In this document: positions 51,919 to 60,669 of the stretch, piece by piece
How positions within the stretch are numbered: position 1 is the first letter of the stretch
Layout of the letters: each line of letters opens with the position of its first letter
Source of the DNA: Streptomyces violaceoruber
Lineage (GTDB): Bacteria > Actinomycetota > Actinomycetes > Streptomycetales > Streptomycetaceae
Reading direction: 5' to 3'
Length of the DNA stretch: 64,000 nucleotides
NCBI RefSeq assembly: GCF_033406955.1
Contig: NZ_CP137734.1
Span: forward strand, 5,704,001 to 5,768,000
Program-made: the position numbers and the translations under genes
Notes under the pieces: generated by a model
What the model was told of the DNA's origin: nothing
Database searches by the model: none
The model's input: the letters and a program-made list of their open reading frames with translations, nothing else

Positions 51919-53405
51919 ACGTCCGACCCCGGCCGCTGTCCGGTCGCCAGGAAGCGGGAGACCGTGGCGTCCCCGCAGGCGGTGCCGTTGGCCAGGTAGG
52001 AGTCGTGGCCGGTGGAGTCCACGGTCACCATGACCGCGCGCCGGCCGAGCGCCTCCCGCATCCGCAGCGCGCCGGCGAGCGGGGTGTTGACGTCCCGCTC
52101 GTTCTGCACGAGCAGCACGTTGGACGGCCCCCGGTCGGTGATCCGCACCGGTGCCTCACGCGGCGGGTACGGCCAGGCCGCGCAGAGCATCGCGTTGCGG
52201 GGCATCCCGGCGGTGAGCGGGTACTTGGCGCGGCTCTCGGCGACGTCCTTCTCGTACCCGGCCGCGCCCTTGGGCCATGCCACGTCGTTGCAGAGCACCC
52301 CGGCGCCCACGGCGGCGACGTTCTGGAGCACGGCCTCGGGCGGCGCCTGGGGCGCGGGCGGCACGGTGCCCTCCGCCGCGGCCCGCATCAGCCGGGCGAG
52401 CGTCGGGTAGCGGCCGGGGGCGGCGAAGCTGTCCAGCATGGTCTGGCGCAGCACGTTGCCGTTCAGCTCCTCGGGATTGGCGCCGGGCCACGGGATCGGC
52501 TCCCGGTCGAGCCGGGCGGCGAGCCGCAGGAACAGCGGCCGCACGTCGGCGGCCCGGTCCGCCAGGCGGTCGGGGTTGCCGGGCTTCGACGCCCACGCGG
52601 CGAAGTGCGGGAAGGTGTCCTCGACGCCCCGCTCGTGCGCCGCGAGCCAGGCACGGTTGACCAGAGCCGGGTCGGGGTTGTCGACGCTGTCCAGCACGAT
52701 CCGGTCGGTGCGGTGCGGGAACAACTGCGCGTACACGGACCCGACGTACGTCCCGTACGACACTCCCCACGCCGAGATCCTCCGCTCGCCGAGCGCGGCC
52801 CGGAGGCGGTCGATGTCGCGGGCCTCGTTGGCGGTGCTGAGGTGCTTGATCAGCTCGCCGCCGTTGCGTGCGCAGGCGTCGGCCATGCGCCGGGCGGTGG
52901 TCATGTTCCCGTCCACCGAGCCGTCGGGGGCCGGCCAGGGGCGCAGCCTGGAGGTGGCGAGGTCGCCGTACTCCAGCCCGCAGTCGGCGGGAGTGGACGG
53001 CGCGAGGCCGCGCGGTGCGAACCCGATGAGGTCGTGGGTGTCGCGGACCTCCTGGGGGAGCTTCTGCCCCTTCCCCGACGGGTCGTTGAGGCTCGACCCG
53101 CCCGGCCCGCCGGCGATGAGCAGCAGGGCCCCGCGCCGGGCGTCCGGCTTCTCGGCGGGGATGCGGGAGACGGCCATCTCGATACGGGGGCCGTCGGGAT
53201 CGGCGTAGTCCATCGGCACGTCGAGGGTGGCGCACTCCTGCCGGGGGTCGAGCCCGGTGCCCTCGCAGGCGGACCAGGTGAGGGCATCGGTTGTGCTCCC
53301 ACCCGCCGCGGAGGCGGTCACCGGCGCGGTGACGCCGAGGAGGGCGGTGGACACGCCGACGATGGCGGCGTTGCGGATGCTTCTGCTTCGCTTGCGCTGC
53401 GTCAT
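51906..53405 (-). CDS. Secreted TAP-type alpha/beta-hydrolase (tripeptidyl aminopeptidase family)
   Basis: A 499-residue exported serine peptidase like Streptomyces TAP/SlpD/SlpE. A Sec signal lies at residues 1-37 (RKRSRSIRNAA, hydrophobic core, ASAAGG). The oxyanion-side GGPGGSS, the nucleophile in WGVSYGTYVG, the Asp in NERDVNTP and the His in STGHDSYL are all present. The segment GFAPRGLAPST differs from the usual FDPRGxGxS, replacing an Asp by Ala. The ATG at 53405 starts the signal peptide. A GGGGG-TTA-CCCCC hairpin (53466-53478) lies upstream, after the lipoprotein gene. Confidence 0.9.
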   Translation of the reverse strand: MTQRKRSRSIRNAAIVGVSTALLGVTAPVTASAAGGSTTDALTWSACEGTGLDPRQECATLDVPMDYADPDGPRIEMAVSRIPAEKPDARRGALLLIAGGPGGSSLNDPSGKGQKLPQEVRDTHDLIGFAPRGLAPSTPADCGLEYGDLATSRLRPWPAPDGSVDGNMTTARRMADACARNGGELIKHLSTANEARDIDRLRAALGERRISAWGVSYGTYVGSVYAQLFPHRTDRIVLDSVDNPDPALVNRAWLAAHERGVEDTFPHFAAWASKPGNPDRLADRAADVRPLFLRLAARLDREPIPWPGANPEELNGNVLRQTMLDSFAAPGRYPTLARLMRAAAEGTVPPAPQAPPEAVLQNVAAVGAGVLCNDVAWPKGAAGYEKDVAESRAKYPLTAGMPRNAMLCAAWPYPPREAPVRITDRGPSNVLLVQNERDVNTPLAGALRMREALGRRAVMVTVDSTGHDSYLANGTACGDATVSRFLATGQRPGSDVYCD

Positions 53406-53499
53406 GCGAGGAGCCTCGCGGAATTCCGGGGGGCGCCACATCCGGGCAACATCCCGATATTTACGGGGGGTTACCCCCTAGGGAGAGCGCTGTGCGGGG

Positions 53500-54039
53500 C
53501 TACCAGTCGCTCACGTTGGTCTCGAAGTCGAGCCAGGCCAGGGAGGCGATGGTGCTCATGGACGGGCACAGCTCCCGCAGCTTGGCCGAGTCGGTCTTGG
53601 GCGGTGTGGAACCCATGCCGTAGCAACCGAGCTTGCGGACGGTGTTCACCGCCTTCACCACCTGCCCCGCGGAGTCCTCGACGTCCGTGTACTGACCGTC
53701 CGGGAAGTCCCGCTCGACGCTCTCGGCCATGGCGCCGGCGAGCTCCCCGGCGGCGGTCAGGTCCTTCCCGCACCCCGGGTCGTCCCAGGCGACGTGGCTG
53801 CACATCGGGGAGCTGCTCACGCCGTAGGCGATCCGGTAGGCCGGCATCAGCTCCGCCGGGGTCGCGGGCCCGGCCGAGGACGCGGCCGCCGACGGCTGCC
53901 CCGAGTCCGCCGGGGCGGAGGAAGCGGCCCGGGTCGGTTTCCGGTCGGCCGCTTTCCCGTCATCGCCGCCGCAGGCGGACAGCGTCAGGAGCGTCGTGGC
54001 GGCTGCGGACAGGGCGAGGGCGGATCGGCGCGTGAGCAT
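53500..54039 (-). CDS. Putative lipoprotein
   Basis: A 179-residue secreted protein. MLTRRSALALSAAATTLLTLSAC has a basic n-region, a hydrophobic core and a lipobox (LSAC). A disordered Ala/Ser/Pro linker follows, then a domain of about 115 residues with four Cys (MCSHVAWDDPGCG, KLGCYGMG, ELCPSMS) that likely form two disulfides. No family is recognised. The start at 54039 is set by the signal peptide; the frame is open upstream. It lies 28 nt after the DUF397 gene on the same strand and may be read through from it. Confidence 0.75.
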   Translation of the reverse strand: MLTRRSALALSAAATTLLTLSACGGDDGKAADRKPTRAASSAPADSGQPSAAASSAGPATPAELMPAYRIAYGVSSSPMCSHVAWDDPGCGKDLTAAGELAGAMAESVERDFPDGQYTDVEDSAGQVVKAVNTVRKLGCYGMGSTPPKTDSAKLRELCPSMSTIASLAWLDFETNVSDW

Positions 54040-54067
54040 GGGGCCACTCAAGTGCCGGACGAGTTGT

Positions 54068-54358
54068 TCAGACACCCGCTCCGCGGGACTGAACAACGGT
54101 GCGGACGAACTCCGTCCAGGCCGCCGACCCGACGACGATCACCGGGCCGTCGGCCACCTTGCTGTCCCGGACGGGTATGACGCCGGGGACTCCGTCGGTG
54201 ACTTCGAGGCAGTTGCCGCCGTCGCCGTTGCTGTACGTGCTCTTGCGCCAGCGGGCGGCGCCGGGGAAGTCTTGCGCGACCTCAAAGCAGTCGCCGCCCT
54301 CGCCGTTGCTGTAGCTGCTCTTCGTCCAGCGGGCGTCCGTCAGGTCGTACTCGCGCAT
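54068..54358 (-). CDS. DUF397 protein with two tandem units
   Basis: A 96-residue protein with two copies of the DUF397 motif: ARWTKSSYSNGEGGDCFEVA and ARWRKSTYSNGDGGNCLEVT, the second followed by VPVRDSK-like IPVRDSK. DUF397 proteins accompany XRE/DUF5753 regulators in Streptomyces and are thought to antagonise them; the whiJ/abaA-type loci have the same layout. Its start lies 19 nt inside the end of the regulator gene, so the two are co-translated. Confidence 0.93.
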   Translation of the reverse strand: MREYDLTDARWTKSSYSNGEGGDCFEVAQDFPGAARWRKSTYSNGDGGNCLEVTDGVPGVIPVRDSKVADGPVIVVGSAAWTEFVRTVVQSRGAGV

Positions 54359-55173
54359 CGTCTGAAGTCCTCCGCCGCCGAGTCGATCAGGGCCAGGGAC
54401 GCCTCCGGCGACAGCGCGGCGACCCTGAGCAGATCGTATGCGCGCTGTGCCCGCTTCACCACGGCCGGGTCGTCGACCAGCGTTCCCGAAAACGACGTCT
54501 CTGTATAGGCGACCTGAGGTGCGTCCTCGAACTCCATCAGCTTCAGAGAGCCGTTCATGGCCGCATGCGCCCCCGCCCCGAACGACAGCACCGTCACGAC
54601 CGCCGCGCGCTCCCGCATCAGCCGCGCCACGTGCTCCAGTTGTGCCGCCATCGCCTGCGGGCCGCCCACCGGGATCCGCAGCACGTTCTCGTGCAACGTC
54701 ACCCAATACTCGGGCCTTGTAGCGTCGGCCAGGATCAGCGACCGCTCCAAACGCGCGGCGACGATGTCGTCGACGTACGAGTCCGGCTTGAAGGGGTTCG
54801 CGGCGATGGTGACCGCGCGGGCGTAGTCGGCGGTCTGGAGCAGGCCCGGCACGACCGTCGGGGCGAACTCGCAGATCTTCGTGGCCAGCCGCTCCAGCTC
54901 GACCACCCCGGCGAAGTAATCCGCATACCGGGGATCATCAATCAGCTTCCGGCACAGGCGCTCGAAAATACCGTCGGTTTGTAGCGCCTCGTCGATCCGC
55001 TGGGCCACATCCAACTGTGGTTTCCGAATTGCCTGTTCGAACTGGCCGATGTAGCCACCGGAGACGAAAACCCTGGATCCCAGGTCCACTTGGGTGATTC
55101 CGGCGTCCTCTCGCCGTCGTTTCAGTTCCGTTCCGAAGAACTCCCACGCGGCCTGCCGTGAACCATTGGCCAT
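54340..55173 (-). CDS. XRE regulator with DUF5753 domain
   Basis: A 277-residue regulator of the actinomycete XRE/DUF5753 class. The HTH is ELKRRREDAGITQVDLGSRVFVSGGYIGQFEQ at residues about 16-48. The DUF5753 domain has VVPGLLQTADYARAV and RLERSLIL near residue 130 and YTETSFSGTLVDDP near 230. With DUF397 it forms a developmental-regulator module of the WhiJ type. The ATG at 55173 follows GGGGG. GCACT-TGT-AGTGC (55197-55209) sits in the divergent promoter region just upstream. Confidence 0.93.
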   Translation of the reverse strand: MANGSRQAAWEFFGTELKRRREDAGITQVDLGSRVFVSGGYIGQFEQAIRKPQLDVAQRIDEALQTDGIFERLCRKLIDDPRYADYFAGVVELERLATKICEFAPTVVPGLLQTADYARAVTIAANPFKPDSYVDDIVAARLERSLILADATRPEYWVTLHENVLRIPVGGPQAMAAQLEHVARLMRERAAVVTVLSFGAGAHAAMNGSLKLMEFEDAPQVAYTETSFSGTLVDDPAVVKRAQRAYDLLRVAALSPEASLALIDSAAEDFRRCASTT

Positions 55174-55287
55174 AACCAACCCCCATGTGCTGACCCGCAC
55201 TTGTAGTGCACGTACTCCTGCCGAGTGTAGGCACGTCGCGGCATTCTGGGGGCGCGAAGAGTGAAACCGTAAAGGGAAGGGAAAGCG

Positions 55288-55494
55288 ATGGAGGCACGGC
55301 ACTCGGCGCTCTGCGTCGAAGGAGGGGAGGACACGGTGAAAGAATTGCGGGCGGCGCTCGCGGAGGCAGGAATTGTTCTGCCCTCACTCGGTCTCGACCC
55401 GGTGAGTCTTGCGCGGGAGGAACCCTGCCCGCTCATCGAATTGGGCCGGTGTTCCGTCGAGACCGCGCAGCGCCTCGCCGCGGTGCTGCGATGA
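55288..55494 (+). CDS. Small hypothetical protein divergent from XRE/DUF397 module
   Basis: A 68-residue protein with KELRAALAEAGIVLPSLGLDP, CPLIELGRCSVETAQRLAAVL and no signal peptide. Similar small proteins commonly sit next to XRE-DUF397 modules in Streptomyces; function is unknown. Two starts have good ribosome-binding sites: ATG 55288 after GGGAAGGG and GTG 55336 after GGGAGG. The second would give 52 residues. The stop overlaps the next gene by four bases (ATGA). Confidence 0.7.
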   Translation: MEARHSALCVEGGEDTVKELRAALAEAGIVLPSLGLDPVSLAREEPCPLIELGRCSVETAQRLAAVLR

Positions 55495-55712
55495 CGACGA
55501 TGCCGCCCGTCGGGGTCTACGCCGTGGACACCCGCAGCGGACGGGTCGGGATCGTCATGGGGCACGAGGGGCCGTACGTGCAGATGCGGCCGTACGGCGG
55601 GGGACGGGAGTGGGACGCCGAGCCGGGTGACGTACGCCACGCCACCGCGTCGGAGCGGCTCAGCGCGGCGACGGCGTACACCAACGCCCGAAGCCGTGGC
55701 GAGGTGCCTTGA
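55491..55712 (+). CDS. Small hypothetical protein, about 73 residues
   Basis: Translationally coupled to the preceding small gene by an ATGA overlap. It reads VGVYAVDTRSGRVGIVMGHEGPYVQMRPYGGGREWDAEPG, a short beta-rich protein with the look of an SH3-like barrel. It is a frequent companion of the upstream small gene in Streptomyces as I recall it. No function is known. recO begins 23 nt later. Confidence 0.7.
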   Translation: MTTMPPVGVYAVDTRSGRVGIVMGHEGPYVQMRPYGGGREWDAEPGDVRHATASERLSAATAYTNARSRGEVP

Positions 55713-55734
55713 AGGATGCGCGAGAATGGGCGGC

Positions 55735-56481
55735 ATGAGCCTGTTCCGCGACGACGGCATCGTGCTGCGCACCCAGAAGCTGGGTGAGGCGGACCGGATC
55801 ATCACCCTGCTCACGCGCGGTCACGGGCGCGTACGCGCCGTGGCGCGCGGGGTGCGGCGCACGAAGTCGAAGTTCGGCGCGCGGCTGGAGCCGTTCTCGC
55901 ACGTGGACGTGCAGTTCTTCTCGAAGGGCAGCGAGCTGGTCGGGCGCGGGCTGCCGCTGTGCACGCAGAGCGAGACGATCGCGCCCTACGGCGGCGGGAT
56001 CGTCACCGACTACGCGCGCTACACCGCGGGGACCGCCATGCTGGAGACGGCCGAGCGGTTCACCGACCACGAGGGCGAGCCGGCGGTGCAGCAGTACCTG
56101 CTGCTGGTCGGCGCGCTCCGGACCCTCGCCCGGGGCGAGCACGCGCCGACGCTGGTGCTGGACGCGTTCCTGCTGCGCTCGCTGGCCGTGAACGGGTACG
56201 CCCCGACCTTCGGGGACTGCGCGAAGTGCGGTATGCCCGGTCCCAACCGGTTCTTCTCGGTCGGCTCGGGCGGCTCCGTCTGCGTCGACTGCCGGGTGCC
56301 CGGCAGCGTCGTACCCTCGCCGCAGGCCCTGGAACTGCTCGGGGCGCTGCTTACGGGAGACTGGGGTACGGCGGACGCGGCCGAGCCGCGGTACGTGCGG
56401 GAGGGGAGCGGACTGGTCTCCGCCTACCTGCACTGGCACCTTGAGCGGGGACTGCGCTCCCTGCGGTACGTCGAGAAGTAG
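55735..56481 (+). CDS. recO: DNA repair protein RecO
   Basis: A 248-residue recombination mediator of the RecFOR pathway. The N-terminal OB-fold begins LFRDDGIVLRTQKLGEADRIITLLT, the middle helices include ARYTAGTAMLETAERFT, and a zinc-finger region has CAKCGMPGPNRFF and CVDC. GAGAAT seven bases before the ATG suggests a leaderless mRNA. uppS follows after 12 nt. Confidence 0.95.
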   Translation: MSLFRDDGIVLRTQKLGEADRIITLLTRGHGRVRAVARGVRRTKSKFGARLEPFSHVDVQFFSKGSELVGRGLPLCTQSETIAPYGGGIVTDYARYTAGTAMLETAERFTDHEGEPAVQQYLLLVGALRTLARGEHAPTLVLDAFLLRSLAVNGYAPTFGDCAKCGMPGPNRFFSVGSGGSVCVDCRVPGSVVPSPQALELLGALLTGDWGTADAAEPRYVREGSGLVSAYLHWHLERGLRSLRYVEK

Positions 56482-56493
56482 GAGAGAACCGAT

Positions 56494-57327
56494 ATGGCCG
56501 TACGCGGGATTCTGGGGCGGCAGCGCCGGGAGTACAGGACGCCGGAGCCGCACCCCTCCGGCGCGCGGCCGCCGAAGCTCGGCGACCTGGTGCCGGAGCA
56601 CGTGGCGATCGTCATGGACGGCAACGGGCGCTGGGCCAAGGAACGCGGGCTGCCGCGCACCGAGGGGCACAAGGTCGGTGCCGAGCAGGTCATGGACGTG
56701 CTCCAGGGCGCGATCGAGATGGGCGTCGGGAACATCTCCCTGTACGCCTTCTCCACCGAGAACTGGAAGCGCTCGCCCGAAGAGGTGCGCTTCCTGATGA
56801 ACTTCAACCGCGACTTCATCCGCAAGTCCCGCGACACCCTCGACGAGCTGGGCGTGCGGGTGCGCTGGGCGGGGCGGATGCCCCGGCTGTGGAAGTCGGT
56901 GGCCAAGGAGCTCCAGGTCGCGCAGGAGCAGACCAAGGACAACGACCGGCTCACGCTGTACTTCTGCATGAACTACGGCGGGCGGGCGGAAATCGCCGAC
57001 GCGGCGCAGGCCCTCGCCGAGGACGTGCGGGCCGGGAAGCTCGACCCGGCCAAGGTCAACGAGAAGACGCTCGCGAAGTACCTGTACTACCCGGACATGC
57101 CGGACGTGGACCTGTTCCTGCGGCCGAGCGGGGAGCAGCGGACGTCGAACTACCTGCTGTGGCAGAGCGCGTACGCGGAGATGGTCTTCCAGGACGTCCT
57201 GTGGCCCGACTTCGACCGGCGCGACCTGTGGCGGGCCTGCCTGGAGTTCGCCTCCCGGGACCGCCGCTTCGGCGGCGCCATCCCCAACGAGGAGCTTCTG
57301 GCCATGGAAGGCCGCAGTACCCGGTAA
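56494..57327 (+). CDS. uppS: Isoprenyl transferase (undecaprenyl diphosphate synthase type)
   Basis: A 277-residue cis-prenyltransferase that makes polyprenyl diphosphate carrier lipid for peptidoglycan. HVAIVMDGNGRWAKERGLPRTEGHKVG near residue 40 holds the catalytic Asp and phosphate-binding residues. YAFSTENWKRS and the C-terminal DLFLRPSGEQRTSNYLLWQSAYAE region are diagnostic. The ATG follows GTAGGAGAG at the end of recO. Confidence 0.96.
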   Translation: MAVRGILGRQRREYRTPEPHPSGARPPKLGDLVPEHVAIVMDGNGRWAKERGLPRTEGHKVGAEQVMDVLQGAIEMGVGNISLYAFSTENWKRSPEEVRFLMNFNRDFIRKSRDTLDELGVRVRWAGRMPRLWKSVAKELQVAQEQTKDNDRLTLYFCMNYGGRAEIADAAQALAEDVRAGKLDPAKVNEKTLAKYLYYPDMPDVDLFLRPSGEQRTSNYLLWQSAYAEMVFQDVLWPDFDRRDLWRACLEFASRDRRFGGAIPNEELLAMEGRSTR

Positions 57328-57405
57328 GCCCCGGGTGGCAGAATCGGCCCGTCTGAGGGTACCCCCTCTGGGGAAGTTCGAGGACGAGCCGTTCAGGCCG
57401 ATACA

Positions 57406-57431
57406 GGGGCCCGGGGCACAGCCCCGGCCCC
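57406..57431. terminator. Bidirectional terminator between uppS and zur
   Basis: GGGGCCCGGGG (57406-57416) pairs with CCCCGGCCCC (57422-57431) over 10 bp with one bulged C and a short CACAG loop. A second hairpin, GAGGG..CCCTC, lies near 57355-57369. The genes on both sides are convergent, so this likely ends both transcripts. Confidence 0.75.
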
Positions 57432-57437
57432 ACCGGC

Positions 57438-57857
57438 TCAACCGCCGGAGGCCCTCGCGCAGTCGGCGCAGGTGCCGAAGATCTCCACCGTGTGCGCCAC
57501 GTTGACGTAGCCGTGCTCGGCGGCGATGGCCTCGGCCCACTTCTCGACGGCGGGGCCCTCCACCTCGACCGCCTTGCCGCAGGCGCGGCAGACCAGGTGG
57601 TGGTGATGGTCGCCGGTGGAGCAGCGCCGGTAGACGGACTCGCCCTCGGCGGTGCGCAGGACGTCGACCTCACCGGCGTCGGCGAGGGACTGAAGGGTGC
57701 GGTAGACCGTGGTGAGCCCGACCGCGTCGCCCTTGTGCTTGAGCATGTCGTGGAGTTCCTGCGCGCTGCGGAACTCCTCGACCTCCTGAAGGGCGGCCGA
57801 CACGGCAGCCCGCTGCCGGGTGGCGCGGCCCTTCACGGGCGGTCCAGCGGTGGTCAC
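57438..57857 (-). CDS. zur: Zinc uptake regulator Zur (Fur family)
   Basis: A 139-residue Fur-family repressor. The winged helix has TRQRAAVSAALQEVEEFRSAQELHDML and GLTTVYRTLQSLADAGEVD. The HHHHLVCRACGKAVEVEG region and FGTCADCA give the structural CxxC pairs. As last gene of the znuACB-zur run it should be zinc-repressed along with the transporter. The GTG at 57857 follows GAGGAGG with six bases of spacing. Confidence 0.95.
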   Translation of the reverse strand: MTTAGPPVKGRATRQRAAVSAALQEVEEFRSAQELHDMLKHKGDAVGLTTVYRTLQSLADAGEVDVLRTAEGESVYRRCSTGDHHHHLVCRACGKAVEVEGPAVEKWAEAIAAEHGYVNVAHTVEIFGTCADCARASGG

Positions 57858-57919
57858 TGGATTCCTCCTCACGTCTTCGCGGCTTGCCGGGCCATTGTGC
57901 CAGCCCGGTCGGCCCGCGG

Positions 57920-58822
57920 TCAGACGCCGACCTCGTCGGCGGCCCCCCTGGTGGCCGGAATCTTGCACTCCGCCGGATCCTCGGCGGGCCGCGCGGCGGC
58001 GAGTGCCCGCGCGCGTCGCCTGGCCAGCGGTGCGGCCAGCAGGCTCAGCAGGATGAACGCGCCGATGGTGAGCAGCACGATCGTCGCGCCGGGCGGCACG
58101 TCCTGGTAGTACGAGGTGACCGTGCCGCCGATGGTCACGCTCACGCCGAGCGCGACGGAGATCGCGAAGGTGGCGGCGAAGCTGCGGGTGAGCTGCTGGG
58201 CGGCGGCCACCGGGACCACCATCAGCGCGGAGACCAGGAGCAGGCCGACGACGCGCATCGCGACGGTCACCGTGACCGCCGCCGTGACGGCCGTCAGCAG
58301 GTTCAGCGCGCGCACCGGCAGCCCGGTGACCCGGGCGAACTCCTCGTCCTGGCTGACGGCGAACAGCTGGCGGCGCAGCCCGACGGTGACGAGGACCACG
58401 AAGGCGGCCAGCACGCAGATCGCGGTGACGTCGGACTCGGAGACCGTCGACAGGGACCCGAAGAGGTACGAGGTGAGGTTGGCGTTGGAGCCGCCCGGCG
58501 CGAGGTTGATGAACATCACGCCGCCCGCCATGCCGCCGTAGAAGAGCATGGCGAGGGCGATGTCGCCGCGGGTCTTGCCGTACCAGCGGATCAGCTCCAT
58601 GAGGACCGCGCCGAGGACGGAGACCAGGGTCGCCATCCACACCGGGGACCAGGAGAGCAGGAAGCCGAGGCCGACGCCGGTCATCGCCACGTGGCCGATG
58701 CCGTCGCCCATGAGGGCCTGGCGGCGCTGGACCAGGTAGATGCCGATGGCCGGGGCGGTGATGCCCACCAGGACGGCGGCGAGCAGCGCCCGCTGCATGA
58801 AGGCGTAGTTCAGGATTTCCAT
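57920..58822 (-). CDS. znuB: Zinc ABC transporter permease ZnuB
   Basis: A 300-residue membrane protein of the ABC-3 family with eight to nine TM segments. Segments include RALLAAVLVGITAPAIGIYLVQRRQALMGDGIGHVAM (the conserved GDGxxH motif) and LLVSALMVVPVAAAQ. The C-terminus is a soluble Ala/Arg tail. It starts 13 nt after znuC and forms the channel of the zinc importer. Confidence 0.95.
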   Translation of the reverse strand: MEILNYAFMQRALLAAVLVGITAPAIGIYLVQRRQALMGDGIGHVAMTGVGLGFLLSWSPVWMATLVSVLGAVLMELIRWYGKTRGDIALAMLFYGGMAGGVMFINLAPGGSNANLTSYLFGSLSTVSESDVTAICVLAAFVVLVTVGLRRQLFAVSQDEEFARVTGLPVRALNLLTAVTAAVTVTVAMRVVGLLLVSALMVVPVAAAQQLTRSFAATFAISVALGVSVTIGGTVTSYYQDVPPGATIVLLTIGAFILLSLLAAPLARRRARALAAARPAEDPAECKIPATRGAADEVGV

Positions 58823-58835
58823 GGTCGTCGCCTTC

Positions 58836-59606
58836 TCAGCTCAGCAGGCCGGTGCGGATCGGTTCGGCGCCCGCCGGTGCGTGCGGGTGGACGTGGTCGT
58901 GGCCGGGCAGCGCGTGCTGGCCGACCGCCTCGGGCGGCGGGCCGTCGTGCAGGACGCAGCCGTCGCGGAGCACCACGGCCCGGTCGATCAGCGGCTCCAG
59001 CGGGCCCAGCTCGTGCAGGACGAGGAGGACGGTGGTGCCGGCCGCGACCTGCCCGCGCAGGGTTTCCGCCAGCACCTCCTGGCTGGCCAGGTCGACGCCC
59101 GCCATCGGCTCGTCCATGATCAGCAGTTCGGGTTCGGCGGCGAGCGCGCGGGCGATCAGCACGCGCTGGTGCTGGCCGCCGGAGAGGGCGTTCACCGAGT
59201 CCTTGGCGCGGTCGGCCATGCCGACCAGGCCGAGGGCGCGGCGTACGGCCTCGTGGTCGGCCTTGCGCAGGACGCCGAAGCGGGCCCGGGAGAGCCGGCC
59301 CGAGGAGACCACCTCGGTCACCGTGGCGGGGACGCCGCCCGCGGCCGTGGTGCGCTGCGGGACGTAGCCCACGCGCGCCCAGTCGCGGAAGCGGCGCCTG
59401 GGGGTGCCGAACAGCTCGATCTCGCCGGCCGTCACCGGCACCTGGCCGATGATCGTGCGCACGGCCGTGGACTTGCCCGAGCCGTTGGCGCCGAGCAGCG
59501 CGACCACCTGGCCGCGCCGCACGGTGAGGTCGATGCCGCGCAGGACGGGGCGTGAGCCCAGCTCGGCGCGGACGCCACGCAGGGATATGACGGACTCGTC
59601 GCTCAC
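58836..59606 (-). CDS. znuC: Zinc ABC transporter ATP-binding protein ZnuC
   Basis: A 256-residue ATPase. Walker A is GANGSGKST, the signature is LSGGQHQRVLIARAL, Walker B is LLIMDEP and the H-loop His is in VLHELG. The C-terminal tail is His-rich (GQHALPGHDHVHPHA), which may bind zinc. It lies between znuA and znuB in one operon. Confidence 0.95.
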   Translation of the reverse strand: MSDESVISLRGVRAELGSRPVLRGIDLTVRRGQVVALLGANGSGKSTAVRTIIGQVPVTAGEIELFGTPRRRFRDWARVGYVPQRTTAAGGVPATVTEVVSSGRLSRARFGVLRKADHEAVRRALGLVGMADRAKDSVNALSGGQHQRVLIARALAAEPELLIMDEPMAGVDLASQEVLAETLRGQVAAGTTVLLVLHELGPLEPLIDRAVVLRDGCVLHDGPPPEAVGQHALPGHDHVHPHAPAGAEPIRTGLLS

Positions 59607-59667
59607 GATGTCCTCCGTAACGATCGAACGGGCCGGGCCGCCCGTTCGGGCTGCCCGGCCGGGCTGC

Positions 59668-60669
59668 TTACTTGGCGCCGAGGGCGGTTTCGAGCGCCTT
59701 GAGGTTGGCTTCCATGACCCCGACGTAGTCCTCGCCCTTGGACTTGTCGGTGATGCCCTCCAGCGGATCGAGGACGTCCGTCTTCAGGCCCGCGTCCTTG
59801 GCGAGGGTCTTCGCGGTCTTGTCGGACACCAGTGTCTCGTAGAAGACGGTGGTGACGCCGTCGGCCTTGGCCTCCTGCTGGAGTTCCTTGATCCGGGCGG
59901 GGCTGGGCTCGCTCTCCGGGTCGAGGCCGTTGATGGCCTCCTGGGTGAGGCCGTAGCGCTCGGCGAGGTAGCCGAAGGCGGCGTGGTTGGTGAAGAAGAC
60001 CTTGGTGGCCGTGTTCTTCAGGCCGTCCTTGTACGCCGTGTCCAGGCCGCTCAGCTTCTTCGCCAGCGCCTCGGCGTTCTTGCGGTAGTCGCCGGCGTGG
60101 TCCGGGTCGGCCTTCTCGAAGGACTCGGCGACACCCTGGGCGATCTCGGCGTACTTCACCGGGTCCAGCCAGACGTGCGGGTCGAGCGCGTGCTCGCCGC
60201 CCTCGGAGTGCTCCTCCTCGGCGTGCTCCTCCTCGGCGTGCTCGTCCGCGTGCTCCTCGCCGCCGTGGTCATGGTCGTGCTCGACGTTGCCGTGGTCCTC
60301 CAGCTTCGTCAGCGAGGCGGCGTCGATCTTCGTCTTCACGTCGGACTGGGCGATGGCCTCGTCCACGGCGGGCTGGAGGGACTTGAGGTAGAGCACCGCG
60401 TCCGCCTCGCCCATCCGGGCGGTCTGCTTGGCACTCAGCTCCAGGTCGTGCGGCTCCTGGCCGGGCTCGGTGAGCGTGGTGACGTTCACGTGGTCCCCGC
60501 CGATCTGCTCGGCGAGGTATTCCATGGGGTAGAACGACGCGACGACGTCGAACTTGTCGGTGTTGCCCGCCGCCGAGCTGTCGCTGGAGCAGGCCGAGAG
60601 GGTGCCGAGGCCGAGCGCGGTGGCCGCGGTGACTGCTATGCCGGATATGCGGCGTCGTCGTACGTTCAT
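59668..60669 (-). CDS. znuA: Zinc ABC transporter substrate-binding lipoprotein ZnuA
   Basis: A 333-residue cluster 9 binding lipoprotein. The signal peptide ends in the lipobox LSAC at Cys27. The mature protein starts VVASFYPMEYLAEQIGGDHV, with a His ligand in EPHDLELS. A His/Glu/Asp-rich loop at about residues 144-172 is typical of zinc-specific members, followed by DPHVWLDP and FFTNHAAFGYLAERYG. The ATG at 60669 is chosen because the promoter places the transcription start exactly there (leaderless); the ATG at 60678 is in frame too. Confidence 0.95.
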   Translation of the reverse strand: MNVRRRRISGIAVTAATALGLGTLSACSSDSSAAGNTDKFDVVASFYPMEYLAEQIGGDHVNVTTLTEPGQEPHDLELSAKQTARMGEADAVLYLKSLQPAVDEAIAQSDVKTKIDAASLTKLEDHGNVEHDHDHGGEEHADEHAEEEHAEEEHSEGGEHALDPHVWLDPVKYAEIAQGVAESFEKADPDHAGDYRKNAEALAKKLSGLDTAYKDGLKNTATKVFFTNHAAFGYLAERYGLTQEAINGLDPESEPSPARIKELQQEAKADGVTTVFYETLVSDKTAKTLAKDAGLKTDVLDPLEGITDKSKGEDYVGVMEANLKALETALGAK

